Position numbers and translations under genes: made by a program. A DNA stretch of 64,000 nt from UBA288 sp050178135 (GTDB taxonomy: Archaea > Halobacteriota > Methanomicrobia > Methanomicrobiales > Methanospirillaceae): contig JBFXGJ010000004.1 in assembly GCA_050178135.1 (NCBI GenBank), forward strand, positions 1 through 64,000. The letters run 5' to 3'. The notes beneath the pieces are model-generated. The model worked only from the letters and a program-made list of their open reading frames with translations. It was not told where the DNA came from and searched no databases. Of the stretch, positions 1 to 7,737 are shown piece by piece (the stretch's first letter is position 1; each line of letters opens with the position of its first letter).

Positions 1-603
1 CGTGGGGACGAGCTTCCGCCCGTAGGGTCGTCCCTTCCGGACAGGCCAGGCCTGGCCCATGCGCTCCGGTCGATCGCCATCGAGGCGCACGACCGCGTCT
101 TCGACGGTGAGCATCCCTTCGGCCACCTCCTCGACGGTCCCGTGGAGGGTGGGCGGCACCAGCACCCGGTGGTCCAGGTTGAACTCCCGCACGGTTCCGA
201 GGATGTCGCCCGGTCCGACGACGGCGCCGACCTGGACCGTGGGTTCGAACTCCCAGCGTCTCGCATGGTCGAGGGCGGAGACGGTGATGCCACGGGAGAT
301 GAAGTCCCCGCTCTTCTCGACGAGCAGGGGAAGGGGGCGCTGCACCCCGTCGAAGATCGAGGCCAGGAGCCCGGGGCCCAGTTCCACGCGCAGGGGCTCT
401 CCGGTGTTCTCGACCACCTCGCCTGTCTTGAGGCCGGTCGTGTCCTCGTAGACCTGGATCACGGCGACATCCTGGTCGAGCCGGATCACCTCCCCGGTGA
501 GCGCCTCATCGCCCACCCTGACCACGTCGTACATCCTCGATCCCCGCATCCCGCCCGCATGCACCACGGGCCCGGAGACCCGGATCACTTCTCCCTCGAG
601 CAT
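1..603 (-). CDS. atpA: A-type ATP synthase catalytic subunit A, N-terminal part (cut by window edge)
   Basis: This is the amino-terminal 201 codons of the nucleotide-hydrolysing/synthesising subunit of the archaeal ATP synthase head. The reading frame opens MLEGEVIRVSGPVVHAGGM, the typical start of archaeal and V-type A subunits (the beta-barrel domain), and the last residues in the window include WPVRKGRPYGRKLVPT, also typical of the family. The P-loop and catalytic domains lie beyond base 1. The start ATG at 603-601 follows the stop of the F subunit by 2 nt, so the genes are translationally coupled in the order H-I-K-E-C-F-A. The identification is firm; only the length is unknown because of the window edge. 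Confidence 0.95.
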   Translation of the reverse strand, partial: MLEGEVIRVSGPVVHAGGMRGSRMYDVVRVGDEALTGEVIRLDQDVAVIQVYEDTTGLKTGEVVENTGEPLRVELGPGLLASIFDGVQRPLPLLVEKSGDFISRGITVSALDHARRWEFEPTVQVGAVVGPGDILGTVREFNLDHRVLVPPTLHGTVEEVAEGMLTVEDAVVRLDGDRPERMGQAWPVRKGRPYGRKLVPT

Positions 604-605
604 CC

Positions 606-926
606 CTATCGCCTCAATACCACGCTGTACCCGATTGCCCTTCGAAGCAGCTGTTCGATCGCGGCCATACCCCCGCCCTGGCGTGACCGCCCGGGGATCG
701 GGATCACGATCGGGCGGGTTGAATCCTCGATCCGTGCCGCCAGCCGCTCGTCCAGTCCCTGCACAAAGTCCTCGTTGACCGCGATGATCCCGGTCTCCCC
801 GTCCTGCATCAGGGAGGCGAGGAGGCCTTTGACCTCGTCGATGGAGGTGGCCTCCTGGGTCTCGACACCGGCCATCCGGAACCCGGCAGCCGTATCGGGG
901 TCGGTCAGCACCATGAACCTATACAT
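606..926 (-). CDS. atpF: A-type ATP synthase subunit F
   Basis: This 106-residue protein matches the size and pattern of the small central-stalk F subunit: it begins MYRFMVLTDPDTAAGFRMAG, has the Rossmann-like alternating strands and helices of the family, and ends with a C-terminal helix (MAAIEQLLRRAIGYSVVLR) that in homologues contacts the A3B3 head. It lies between the C and A genes, overlapping the C gene by 8 nt and ending 2 nt before atpA. Position in the operon and sequence agree, so the assignment is confident. Confidence 0.93.
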   Translation of the reverse strand: MYRFMVLTDPDTAAGFRMAGVETQEATSIDEVKGLLASLMQDGETGIIAVNEDFVQGLDERLAARIEDSTRPIVIPIPGRSRQGGGMAAIEQLLRRAIGYSVVLRR

Positions 927-1971
927 GGATCAGCTCCGCCTCCAGCTCCTCGTCGGAGAGGCCCGCGTCCCGGCACCGGGCGATGATCCGCAGGTTGGTC
1001 ACCTCTGCCAGGAAGAGGTAGAGATACCCGATCACCACCGTGACACTCAGGGGGTCCGTCCGAAAGAGGGAGGCCCCCTGGCGGACCTGGTACCGGTCAA
1101 GTTCCTTCAACAATAGCGACTGAGGGCCGCACGCCGGTGTCTCGTCGCACCGGTGGAGGAGGAAGGCGAACGGCGTCCCCTCGAGTCGTTTCAACGCCTT
1201 CGGGAGATTGCCGTCCTGGATCATCTCTTTCAGGACCTTCATCGGCAGGGCTCCCCCCCCCTCCAGCAGGAACCGGTCTCCGTCATCGACCCTCACGCCG
1301 TCCCGGATGAACGTGATCACCGTCTTGAGGTTCGTGACGTCGATCTCGGTCCCGACCAGTCGGTGAAGGACGACGGCTTCAGGCCCCTTCCCCCGCACGG
1401 TGTCCCGGGCGTAGTCAAAGTAATACTGGTCGAGCGCGTGCTCCATGACCAGGAGCTCCCGCGAACGGCTCCATTCTTCTATGTGGGGCGTGAACGCGCG
1501 GGCGTAGTCGATCCTCCAGGTCGCGAGCAGGTCAATCACGTCCCGCACATCTGCCTGGTTCACCAGTTCCTGCAGGGTCGCCTCGTCGAGCGTCCCCGCC
1601 GGCACGAGACACTCCTGGATCTCGCTCGCCGGGGAGCGGATGTTCTTGCCGCGCAGGATCGCCTTCAGGTTATGGACGTCCCAGCGGTTCAGAAAGATCC
1701 GGACGTAGCGGGCCGACTCGCCATCGCCGAACATCCTGAGGATCTTCCGGCAGGTCCTGACGAAGTGCGAACGCAGTGCCGCCTCCAGGCAGGTGATCCC
1801 CGATCCCCGGAGACAGGAGGTCTCGATCTCCCGCTGGTAGGGAGTCTTCTGAAGGTCTGCGATCAGGGAGTCCAGGTCCGGTCTCTGCACGAGGACCCTG
1901 AGTTCATCAGGAGGGAGAAGGGATCGGTACATGCCACGTACCCGGGCGTTGATGTATCCCTGGTCCATCAC
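919..1971 (-). CDS. atpC: A-type ATP synthase subunit C (V-type subunit d homologue)
   Basis: The 350-residue protein is mainly alpha-helical and hydrophilic. It has the pseudo-threefold repeat pattern of the socket subunit that joins the central stalk to the membrane rotor, including NRWDVHNLKAILRGK and TEIDVTNLKTVITFIRDG, which are repeats of the diagnostic D-(V/I)-x-N-L-K motif. The carboxyl end (LAEVTNLRIIARCRDAGLSD) carries the third copy. The length is normal for archaeal subunit C. It overlaps the E gene by 4 nt upstream (ATGA) and the F gene by 8 nt downstream. Confidence 0.95.
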   Translation of the reverse strand: MMDQGYINARVRGMYRSLLPPDELRVLVQRPDLDSLIADLQKTPYQREIETSCLRGSGITCLEAALRSHFVRTCRKILRMFGDGESARYVRIFLNRWDVHNLKAILRGKNIRSPASEIQECLVPAGTLDEATLQELVNQADVRDVIDLLATWRIDYARAFTPHIEEWSRSRELLVMEHALDQYYFDYARDTVRGKGPEAVVLHRLVGTEIDVTNLKTVITFIRDGVRVDDGDRFLLEGGGALPMKVLKEMIQDGNLPKALKRLEGTPFAFLLHRCDETPACGPQSLLLKELDRYQVRQGASLFRTDPLSVTVVIGYLYLFLAEVTNLRIIARCRDAGLSDEELEAELIHV

Positions 1972-2555
1972 TTCCCTCCGAACAACCGGCGGGCGAGCTC
2001 CCGTCGGTGGACCTCGTTTGCCCGAACCAGGCGCGCCTCGAAGGTGTTGTCGATCCGGATACGATCGTCGGCCGACGTGACGACCGCTCCGCCCATGGTG
2101 GAAAGGTCGGCGATCACCTCCACCGCCATGTCCGGGCGGGCGAGGACTCCCCGTGCCAGCCCCTCATCCCTCGGATCGACATGCACCCTGCCCCCGGGCT
2201 CGCCGAGTGATACCAGCGCCTCGTTCATAAGCCGTTCCAGGACTCCTGGATAGCCATCCTCTCCCCGAAGTCCTTCCAGCCTCTCCTCGGTGAAGCCGAT
2301 CACCCGCTTTTCGTACTCCTCGCGGACGCGGGCGAGGCTGGCCTTCGCCTCCTCTCGGGCGCGGTAGAGGCGCTGGTGCCGTTCGATCTCGATTCGTACC
2401 TCGCCCTCGGAGACGATTCGTCTCCCGAGTTCGTCCGCCTGCCGGCGGATGCTCTCCTGTTCCTCGTCGATGGCCGCCTGTGCCTGCCGCTGTGCCTCCT
2501 GGATGCGGCGGGCCGCATCCTTCTCCATCGATGCGATCAGTTCTTCGTATGCCAT
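1968..2555 (-). CDS. atpE: A-type ATP synthase subunit E (peripheral stalk)
   Basis: A 195-residue subunit of the peripheral stator stalk. The first 100 residues form a long charged helix rich in Arg, Glu and Gln (AARRIQEAQRQAQAAIDEEQ), which would pair as a coiled coil with subunit H; the C-terminal half is the globular domain that binds the head. I place the start at MAYEELIAS (2555) because GGGGGTGG lies a good distance upstream and archaeal E subunits start this way; an open frame continues 15 codons upstream to 2600 but has no family-like sequence. Confidence 0.93.
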   Translation of the reverse strand: MAYEELIASMEKDAARRIQEAQRQAQAAIDEEQESIRRQADELGRRIVSEGEVRIEIERHQRLYRAREEAKASLARVREEYEKRVIGFTEERLEGLRGEDGYPGVLERLMNEALVSLGEPGGRVHVDPRDEGLARGVLARPDMAVEVIADLSTMGGAVVTSADDRIRIDNTFEARLVRANEVHRRELARRLFGGK

Positions 2556-2633
2556 CTGCCACCCCCGCTGCCCGGGGCAGCGTGCCGCCTCTCTGTGCAC
2601 GCCGCCCTCTCCTGTTCGTGCGTTCTGCTCCTC

Positions 2634-2849
2634 TCAGATCATGAAGATGATCATCGCCGCTACCACGAAACCGAGGATCACGAGGGTCTCTGGTATGGCG
2701 AGGAGAATGATCATCGGCCCCATTAGTTCAGGATTCTCAGCGATCGTTCCCGCGCCAGCGGGCCCGATGCGCGATTGAGCAAAGGCCGTGCCGATCGCCC
2801 CTGCACTGAAGGCGATTGCGGCACCGATTGGAACCTCCCACCCTGCCAT
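2634..2849 (-). CDS. atpK: A-type ATP synthase proteolipid subunit K (rotor c subunit)
   Basis: A 71-residue, very hydrophobic protein with two transmembrane helices (about residues 6-26 and 42-70) joined by a short polar loop. Glu54 in AIPETLVILGF is the expected ion-carrying carboxylate in the second helix. The size is that of a single hairpin, unlike the duplicated or triplicated K subunits of some Methanocaldococcus-like archaea. Gene-specific expression is likely: an AT-rich region with a TATA box and a T-run terminator separate it from atpI. A GGTGAG ribosome site lies just before the ATG. Whether the ion is H+ or Na+ cannot be decided from reading alone. Confidence 0.94.
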   Translation of the reverse strand: MAGWEVPIGAAIAFSAGAIGTAFAQSRIGPAGAGTIAENPELMGPMIILLAIPETLVILGFVVAAMIIFMI

Positions 2850-2875
2850 TCAGACTCACCGATGGTTTAATCTAG

Positions 2876-2892
2876 CTAAAATTATAAAAACT
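2876..2892 (-). promoter_or_regulatory. TATA promoter for atpK and downstream genes
   Basis: On the minus strand the sequence reads TTTTTATAATTTTAG, an archaeal TATA box centred about 35 nt before the atpK ATG. It would place transcription start close to the GGTGAG ribosome site. The proteolipid is needed in many copies per enzyme, so an internal promoter here makes biological sense. It is inferred from sequence only. Confidence 0.6.
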
Positions 2893-2896
2893 TATC

Positions 2897-2912
2897 GCAA
2901 AAAAATAAACGA
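2897..2912 (-). terminator. T-rich terminator after atpI
   Basis: On the minus strand TTTATTTTTTTGCG follows the atpI stop by about 40 nt. Archaeal termination typically uses such U-rich stretches without a hairpin. It would separate an HI transcript (at least partially) from the K-E-C-F-A transcript. Confidence 0.5.
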
Positions 2913-2953
2913 TTGTCCGAAAGGGTCCATGCTGAAGGGTTAGTGCACCCCCG

Positions 2954-4873
2954 TCACTCTCCCGGCCGATACCCGAAGGGGCGGTACGGACGCCCGCCCC
3001 CCTGGTAGAACTTCGAGTTGAACTCGACGAGGTGGAGGCGGATGGACTGGATGAATGGGCTGAACATGCCCATCACCAGGTTCATCAGGTGGAGGACGAC
3101 CGCGACCAGTCCCCCGATCAGCACGGTTCCCACCGCCCCGGCGAGCTCGTTGGCGACGACGGCCAGCATCACCGACGCCATCCCGATCGCCATGATCCGG
3201 GCATAGGACATGATGTTGCCCACGGTCCCCATGATCTCGACCGCTCCCTGGACGCCGCCCCCGTAGAAGAGCAGCGGAAGCCCGACAAGGAGAAGGATCC
3301 CGCCGACCACCAGGAGCAGGGGGGAGACGATGGTGATCAGGGCGAGGATGAGAAGCATGATCCCCAGGGTCACCGCGATCATGCCGCACTTCTCGCAGAG
3401 GTGACGGCGGTTGTGCTGCGCCACCGCGTTGGCCACGCCGAGTCCCAGTCCCAGGAAGATGTGGACCGCGCCGATCGCGATCGAGAGAACCAGGAGCGGT
3501 ATCATCGCCTCCATCCGGTTCCACGTCACCCCGGCGAAGGTGACGGGATGCAACCATCCCATCACCTCTCCGAAGTCACCGAAGAGCTCGCCGAAGAGGT
3601 AGCCGAAGATGATGGTCGGGATCGAAGAGATGATGAAGATCATCGAGAGCTCCCGGAGCCAGTCAGGATTGCCGGCCCTGGACCGGAGGAAGGCGGCGAG
3701 GGCGAGTATGCAGAGGCCGTACCCGACGTCCGCCACGATGAGGCCGAAGAAGAGCGGAAAGAAGATGGCCATGAAGGGGATCGGGTCCACCTCCTGGTAC
3801 CGCGGGGGCCCCATGAGGCGGACGAAGAACTCGAAGGGGCGGGCCCATGCCGGGTTGGCGAAACAGGTGGGCGCGTCCTTCACCTCTTCGGGGCTCGGGG
3901 TGCGCTCGTAGAGGACCACTCTCCCCCCGAATACCCGTTCGAGTCGGTCCCTGGCATGGGGGATCGAACGCCTCGGGTTCCATCCCTTCGCTACAAATGT
4001 GTAGTCGGTGTGCGCGAACCTGGAGAAGACGGCGAGCTCGTCGCGCTGCTCCTCGAGAACCCGCTGCATGCCCAGCAGGTCCGGGCGCCATCGCTCCGCA
4101 AGCTCCCGTAACTCCCCGTCGATACGAAGGATCTCCGCCCGCCCCGCCTCCCGGCGCTGATCGATGGTGCCGAGGGCATCATCGATCGACATCGTGGCGA
4201 GGTCCTCGGGGATACGGACCTCGTTTACGTTCTGCGAGAAGAGGAAGGCGTGCACCTCGCGTGAGTACCACTTGTTGAAGATGGTGATGGCGGCGATCGT
4301 CTCCTCGTCGAGGTCGGACGTGATGTACTCGATCTGGTCATGGGTGATCTCGCGCAGCACCGGCAGCACCTGGTCCAGCACGTGGGCGTACTCCTTCTGC
4401 AACAAAAGGACGGACATCTCGAAGCCCTCGAGTGCCTGCAAGGACTCCTGGATCGGCTGGAGGCGGCGGAGGATGCGTGCGTACCGTTCCAGTGTGATCG
4501 CTGTCAGCTCCAGGTCAGTCTTGCGATTCGTGCGTTCGACCGTCTGGATATCAAGGCCCTCGATCCTGGTGCCAACCTCTTCGAGTACCTCTTGGAGGGG
4601 TCGTCCCCTGAGGGCGCCGGCGGTCTTTTCCACCCCTTCCGCACCATCCCGCATCCCAGGAAGCAGTGTCAGGAGTCCGTTCACCCGCAGCAGGAGCTGG
4701 TCGACCTCGATCACCGGTGCCTCGTCGATCCGGGCCAACCGGCTCTCCGGCGCCTGTCTCTCCTCGGTAAGGTCCACCAGGTGGACGGTCCCCTCCTGGT
4801 AGAGCGTGTCGACGATCTGTTCGGCCTCTTCGAGGGGGCCGACCACCAGGACGCTCGTCATCCTCTGCAGCAT
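2954..4873 (-). CDS. atpI: A-type ATP synthase subunit I (membrane subunit a)
   Basis: The 639-residue protein has the two-part structure of V/A-type subunit a/I. Roughly residues 1-370 are a hydrophilic, helical-hairpin cytoplasmic domain that binds the peripheral stalks, and the remaining 270 residues hold seven or eight membrane spans starting at FMAIFFPLFFGLIVADVGYG. The segment SYARIMAIGMASVMLA contains the conserved arginine that faces the rotor glutamate. A start at MLQRMTSVLVVG (4873) is preferred since GGGAGTGA lies just upstream. It follows the H gene by 3 nt. Confidence 0.95.
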   Translation of the reverse strand: MLQRMTSVLVVGPLEEAEQIVDTLYQEGTVHLVDLTEERQAPESRLARIDEAPVIEVDQLLLRVNGLLTLLPGMRDGAEGVEKTAGALRGRPLQEVLEEVGTRIEGLDIQTVERTNRKTDLELTAITLERYARILRRLQPIQESLQALEGFEMSVLLLQKEYAHVLDQVLPVLREITHDQIEYITSDLDEETIAAITIFNKWYSREVHAFLFSQNVNEVRIPEDLATMSIDDALGTIDQRREAGRAEILRIDGELRELAERWRPDLLGMQRVLEEQRDELAVFSRFAHTDYTFVAKGWNPRRSIPHARDRLERVFGGRVVLYERTPSPEEVKDAPTCFANPAWARPFEFFVRLMGPPRYQEVDPIPFMAIFFPLFFGLIVADVGYGLCILALAAFLRSRAGNPDWLRELSMIFIISSIPTIIFGYLFGELFGDFGEVMGWLHPVTFAGVTWNRMEAMIPLLVLSIAIGAVHIFLGLGLGVANAVAQHNRRHLCEKCGMIAVTLGIMLLILALITIVSPLLLVVGGILLLVGLPLLFYGGGVQGAVEIMGTVGNIMSYARIMAIGMASVMLAVVANELAGAVGTVLIGGLVAVVLHLMNLVMGMFSPFIQSIRLHLVEFNSKFYQGGGRPYRPFGYRPGE

Positions 4874-4876
4874 CGT

Positions 4877-5200
4877 TCACTCCCTGGGAGCTACCAGCCT
4901 CACCAGCTCCTCCACGGCGTCCGGGACGCGGTCCTCGACTCCCAGGCGGAATTCTTTTTCCCGTTCGTCCGCATCGCGTCGTATCTGTTCGACCTCGTCG
5001 TCGACCTGGACCATCACGCTACGCCACCGTGTGTCGACCGCCTCTCTGGCCTCTCGTTCCGCCAGCTCGAGCCGTCCCTGCCGTTCCCTGACGACCGCCT
5101 CCCTGGCGGCTTCGACCGTGGCACACGCCTGTTCGTACCTGGTGGACAGCTCCCTCTCCTTCTCGTGGACCTGCTCGAGCAGGCTATTCTCGTCCGACAT
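4877..5200 (-). CDS. ahaH: A-type ATP synthase subunit H (peripheral stalk)
   Basis: A 107-residue, highly charged protein beginning MSDENSLLEQVHEKERELS and continuing as one long helix with regular Arg/Glu/Ala heptads, as expected for subunit H, the coiled-coil partner of subunit E in the stator. The frame is open for a further 41 codons upstream, but those residues do not resemble the family and overlap a separate small ORF, so the ATG at 5200 was chosen; GTTGTGATC upstream offers only a weak ribosome site. Homologues are about 105 residues long. Only 3 nt separate it from atpI. Confidence 0.88.
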   Translation of the reverse strand: MSDENSLLEQVHEKERELSTRYEQACATVEAAREAVVRERQGRLELAEREAREAVDTRWRSVMVQVDDEVEQIRRDADEREKEFRLGVEDRVPDAVEELVRLVAPRE

Positions 5201-5205
5201 CGTGA

Positions 5206-5376
5206 TCACAACCCATGCCTGGCCCGCATCCCTGCGGTGAACCCGGCAGTCGCCGTCCGCCGACCGGCCTCGTGGTAGCAGCCGGCCCCGGTTCGACCTG
5301 CCCGTGCAATCCGCTCCTCGCACCGTCGTACGACGGCTTCCTGCAGCGTGCGGACAAGGTCTCGGTCAACGGGCAT
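5206..5376 (-). CDS. Small ORF, probable first gene of the ATP synthase operon
   Basis: A 56-codon frame (MPVDRDLVRTLQEAVV at the start, ARHGL at the end) lies between the operon promoter and ahaH and stops 5 nt before the ahaH ATG. The start at 5376 (or the adjacent ATG at 5379) sits about 45 nt downstream of the TATA box at 5419-5428, so it would be the first ORF on the transcript. The product would be basic, with a possible amphipathic N-terminal helix and two cysteines. Third-position GC is visibly lower than in neighbours and the ribosome site is weak, so it may be a leader rather than a real protein. No function is recognised. Confidence 0.4.
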   Translation of the reverse strand: MPVDRDLVRTLQEAVVRRCEERIARAGRTGAGCYHEAGRRTATAGFTAGMRARHGL

Positions 5377-5418
5377 CATGGCTCTCAGGATGTGCTACGC
5401 GGAGGGATGGTCGCACTC

Positions 5419-5428
5419 CTATATAAAC
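5419..5428 (-). promoter_or_regulatory. TATA box for the ATP synthase operon
   Basis: TTTATATAG on the minus strand (TATATAAA read on the plus strand) is the only strong TATA-like element upstream of ahaH. Predicted transcription start near 5395 gives a leader of under 20 nt for the small ORF and about 195 nt for ahaH. The element is nearly symmetrical and could also serve the plus-strand gene at 5575, with a leader of about 125 nt. Confidence 0.55.
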
Positions 5429-5574
5429 ATTTCTTCTATTGAGTCCTTTTTCATCCTTTCATATGTGCACGGACCCGGCTTCCTCCTGGTTTCCGGGGTT
5501 GAGCCAGCCAGCCCCTGCCCGATCCCAAGGCTTTTTCATTTCCAGGACCATGGCTCTGTTGAGGAGAGAGGGGA

Positions 5575-6006
5575 ATGATTATCGGCGCAGACGAGCAGAT
5601 CGCCCCGACACCGGACGCCATCGAGGCGGTCCTCGAGTTCCTTCCAGTCTTCGAGGACCCGCACTTTCTTCCCGAGGTGGTCGTGGCGGAAGAAAAGGGC
5701 TGGATCTTTGAGCAGTACTCAAGGGAGGTCTACGAGTTCGAGAAGACGCTCTACCGGGCGGGGTTCATCGTGCGGTTCGACTGGGCGCGTTGGGAACCCG
5801 TGGCGCTTCGATTCTTCCGCGAGCCCGGGCGCCTCGATGCGGCCGATATGTCGATTCTTCGCCGGCTCCTGACGTTCCATATCCGCAAGAACGTCGCATG
5901 CGAGGGGCACCTCGCCGAGATGCTCCGCGCCGGTCACGTCCAGGCGATCCTCAGGCGGCTCGAGACCCTCTCCTCGGGTGGGGCCGAGATGGCTGGCACT
6001 GCCTGA
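5575..6006 (+). CDS. DUF6508-like protein of unknown function
   Basis: A 143-residue soluble protein. The pattern IDEVLEFLP-like N-terminus, FDWARWEPVALRFF, LRRLLTFHIRKNVACEGHLA and AGHVQAILRRL resembles the DUF6508 family found widely in methanogens and bacteria, where a conserved arginine/cysteine/glutamate segment (RKN-ACEGHLA here) and a C-terminal helix are typical. No catalytic role is established for the family. A strong ribosome site, GAGAGAGGGGA, precedes the ATG. It stands alone, divergent from the ATP synthase operon. Family assignment is from memory of the motif pattern. Confidence 0.75.
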   Translation: MIIGADEQIAPTPDAIEAVLEFLPVFEDPHFLPEVVVAEEKGWIFEQYSREVYEFEKTLYRAGFIVRFDWARWEPVALRFFREPGRLDAADMSILRRLLTFHIRKNVACEGHLAEMLRAGHVQAILRRLETLSSGGAEMAGTA

Positions 6007-6067
6007 CCGGACCCCTATCCTCTTGTATAATGGGCAGCACCCCGGGGGCTCCGGGGCTGATGGACGG

Positions 6068-6487
6068 TCAGGCGAACCGCCCGAAGGGGAGGAGGTGCCC
6101 CTCGACCAGGCGGTCCCAGCCCGAGTCCTGGTGGATTGCCGGCTGTCCCTCGACCCCCGCGGGGGCGGCGCAGGTACTCGGGAGCCGGTTCGGATCGAGG
6201 TAACCGAGCCGTCTGCATGACTCGAGACGCGGGGCTGATCGGAGTGCTCCGATGGACGGGAGGGCGTACCAGCCCGGCCCCGACGGGTCGAGGCACCGGC
6301 CGACCGGCCGAACCGCGTAGACCGACTGGGCATCGCCGTATCCACCCTGGACGTAGAGCAGGACCATCACTCCCCGGTCCTCGCCGTCATCCGCGACGAT
6401 TGTCCCCCGCTCGAGGTGTGGGACTACCCCGCTCGACAGGCCCACCAGGAGGAGGATGAGGACCAGGGTGACTGCATAGTGCTCCAT
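6068..6487 (-). CDS. Possible small membrane-anchored or exported protein
   Basis: The 139-codon frame starts MEHYAVTLVLILLLVGLSSG, a convincing N-terminal hydrophobic helix or signal peptide, followed by an acidic then Pro/Arg-rich region with three cysteines. No family is recognised. There is no clear ribosome-binding site or promoter before the ATG, and the C-terminal half has an amino-acid mix (Arg, Pro, Gly, Ser) that can arise by chance in GC-rich DNA. It may therefore be a real lineage-specific exported protein, a decayed gene, or spurious. Confidence 0.4.
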   Translation of the reverse strand: MEHYAVTLVLILLLVGLSSGVVPHLERGTIVADDGEDRGVMVLLYVQGGYGDAQSVYAVRPVGRCLDPSGPGWYALPSIGALRSAPRLESCRRLGYLDPNRLPSTCAAPAGVEGQPAIHQDSGWDRLVEGHLLPFGRFA

Positions 6488-6713
6488 GCTGGATCATGGG
6501 GGCATGCGGGTGGGTCCACGAAATACCTTGCGGCCCATGTCCGGGGAGGGTTGCCTCCCCCTGGACCCAGGGGTGTGTCCCGTCTCCGCGATCGCCGGCG
6601 ACGCTGAGGGAACCGGGGGCACACTGGCGACCGATCACGTGCCGATGGCCCGGACGTTCACCCCGAGAATGGCGCCTTCACTGCCAGGGAGGCCGCGAGG
6701 AACCCTCAGGCCA

Positions 6714-6721
6714 AAAAAAGG
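6714..6721 (-). terminator. T-run terminator after the exported protein gene at 6730
   Basis: The minus strand reads CACCTTTTTTTGGC beginning about 9 nt after the stop codon. A run of seven T residues directly after a gene fits archaeal U-tract termination. Confidence 0.55.
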
Positions 6722-6729
6722 TGAGCTGA

Positions 6730-7197
6730 TTAGACAATCAGGGAGGTCTCATACAGGAACGTGCCCGGGTTGAGCCACAACAGGTTGGCGCCGGCCATCG
6801 AGGCCGTCGGGACGAGCCACACCTTGGCCCCGGTCTGCCCCGCGTACTCGCCCGTTGTGTACGCATACGGTGTGAGTGTCACCGCATCGCCCTTGATCTT
6901 CACGTTTCCGTTCTTGTCGGCGACTCCGACGCCGAAGATCGTCTCGTCTCCTGCCCAGCTCGCCTCGTTATACCCGATGAGGGTGTAACTCTCTCCTGGC
7001 ACGAGCCAGTGCCCGTTGAAGACAAAGCGGTCGTCCTGGTACATGAGGCTGCCGAACGCTCCGCCATCTATCGGTTCCCACGTCGTAATGTCCTTGGTGA
7101 CGAGCTTGATCACTTGGGCATCTCCCGCAGCGGCGACTGCGCCGGCGAGCAGGGCGATGCCCAGCATCACCATCACCATTCTCATCATTGAACTCAT
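6730..7197 (-). CDS. Exported protein of unknown function (155 aa)
   Basis: The protein begins with a signal peptide (MSSMMRMVMVMLGIALLAGA, then AVAAAGDAQ as a likely cleavage region). The mature part of about 130 residues is beta-rich, with many Gly, Thr and Tyr residues (ESYTLIGYNEASWAGDETIF, TPYAYTTGEYAGQTGAKVWL), suggesting a beta-sandwich or barrel that acts outside the cell. There is no C-terminal anchor, so it is probably secreted or loosely bound. GGAGAG lies just before the ATG, and the gene has its own AT-rich promoter and a terminator, so it is a single-gene unit. I recognise no named family. Confidence 0.8.
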   Translation of the reverse strand: MSSMMRMVMVMLGIALLAGAVAAAGDAQVIKLVTKDITTWEPIDGGAFGSLMYQDDRFVFNGHWLVPGESYTLIGYNEASWAGDETIFGVGVADKNGNVKIKGDAVTLTPYAYTTGEYAGQTGAKVWLVPTASMAGANLLWLNPGTFLYETSLIV

Positions 7198-7210
7198 CTT
7201 CTCTCTCCAT

Positions 7211-7254
7211 CCCCGTCTATGGGGTGATGTTAATTATAATATTATGTATATAGT
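7211..7254 (-). promoter_or_regulatory. AT-rich promoter and small leader hairpin for the 6730-7197 gene
   Basis: The minus strand holds ACTATATACATAATATTAT (7236-7254), giving two overlapping TATA-like boxes 40-55 nt before the ATG. In the leader, CCCC-GTCTAT-GGGG on the plus strand (7211-7224) is a perfect 4-bp GC hairpin just upstream of the ribosome site. The rest of 7255-7595 holds no gene I can support. Confidence 0.5.
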
Positions 7255-7595
7255 TTTATCGAATTGTCCGCGTTCGAACCAGTCGCCGTCTCTCCGCGAC
7301 GAGCGCTCGATACTGCCCGGTTCGGCGATCCCCCGCCCAGGAACTCCGCTCATCTTATTCATCTCGTCAGTGCTGGAGTGAAACCCGAAAAAAGACCGTT
7401 CCGTTCTCCATACCCGAAGGATAATTATTGAGGCGTCCCCTTTCAAACCCCGTTAAAGGGCTGCAGGGCTTGTGGGCACGTCTGACGGCCCAGCCGGAAA
7501 AACAGAGAGGTTGGCGGATGGGTTCATTGCCTATCTGAACTCTCGACGGGCCGGAGAAGGGCCAAGACTGTAAGAATAAAGATTTACGAAGAAAG

Positions 7596-7669
7596 CGGGC
7601 CTGAAGGGATTTGAACCCTTGGCCTACGGATTAAGAGTCCGTCGCTCTACCGAACTAAGCTACAAGCCC
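7596..7669 (-). tRNA. tRNA-Lys (anticodon CTT)
   Basis: Read on the minus strand the cloverleaf is complete: acceptor GGGCTTG pairs with CAGGCCC (one G-T pair), the D arm follows TAGCTTAGTTCGGTAGAGC, the anticodon stem ACGGA/TCCGT encloses loop CTCTTAA with anticodon CTT, and the T arm GGGTTCAAATCCC is canonical. The discriminator base is G and the CCA end is not encoded. There is no intron. A TATA-like AATTTATTG lies 13-23 nt upstream of the 5' end. Confidence 0.97.
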
Positions 7670-7681
7670 GTACTTGTGCTT

Positions 7682-7691
7682 CAATAAATTG
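7682..7691 (-). promoter_or_regulatory. TATA-like box for tRNA-Lys
   Basis: CAATTTATTG on the minus strand is positioned just upstream of the mature 5' end in an AT-rich island. The spacing is short, allowing only a few leader nucleotides. Confidence 0.4.
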
Positions 7692-7737
7692 TCGTTTTTT
7701 ACTGATAAACCTGACGGATTTTCGGCAGGTCAGCTCA

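Noticed and set aside
7234..7446. 70-codon minus-strand ORF between the exported protein gene and tRNA-Lys
   Set aside because: It spans the AT-rich promoter of the 6730-7197 gene, has no ribosome site and no recognisable sequence pattern.
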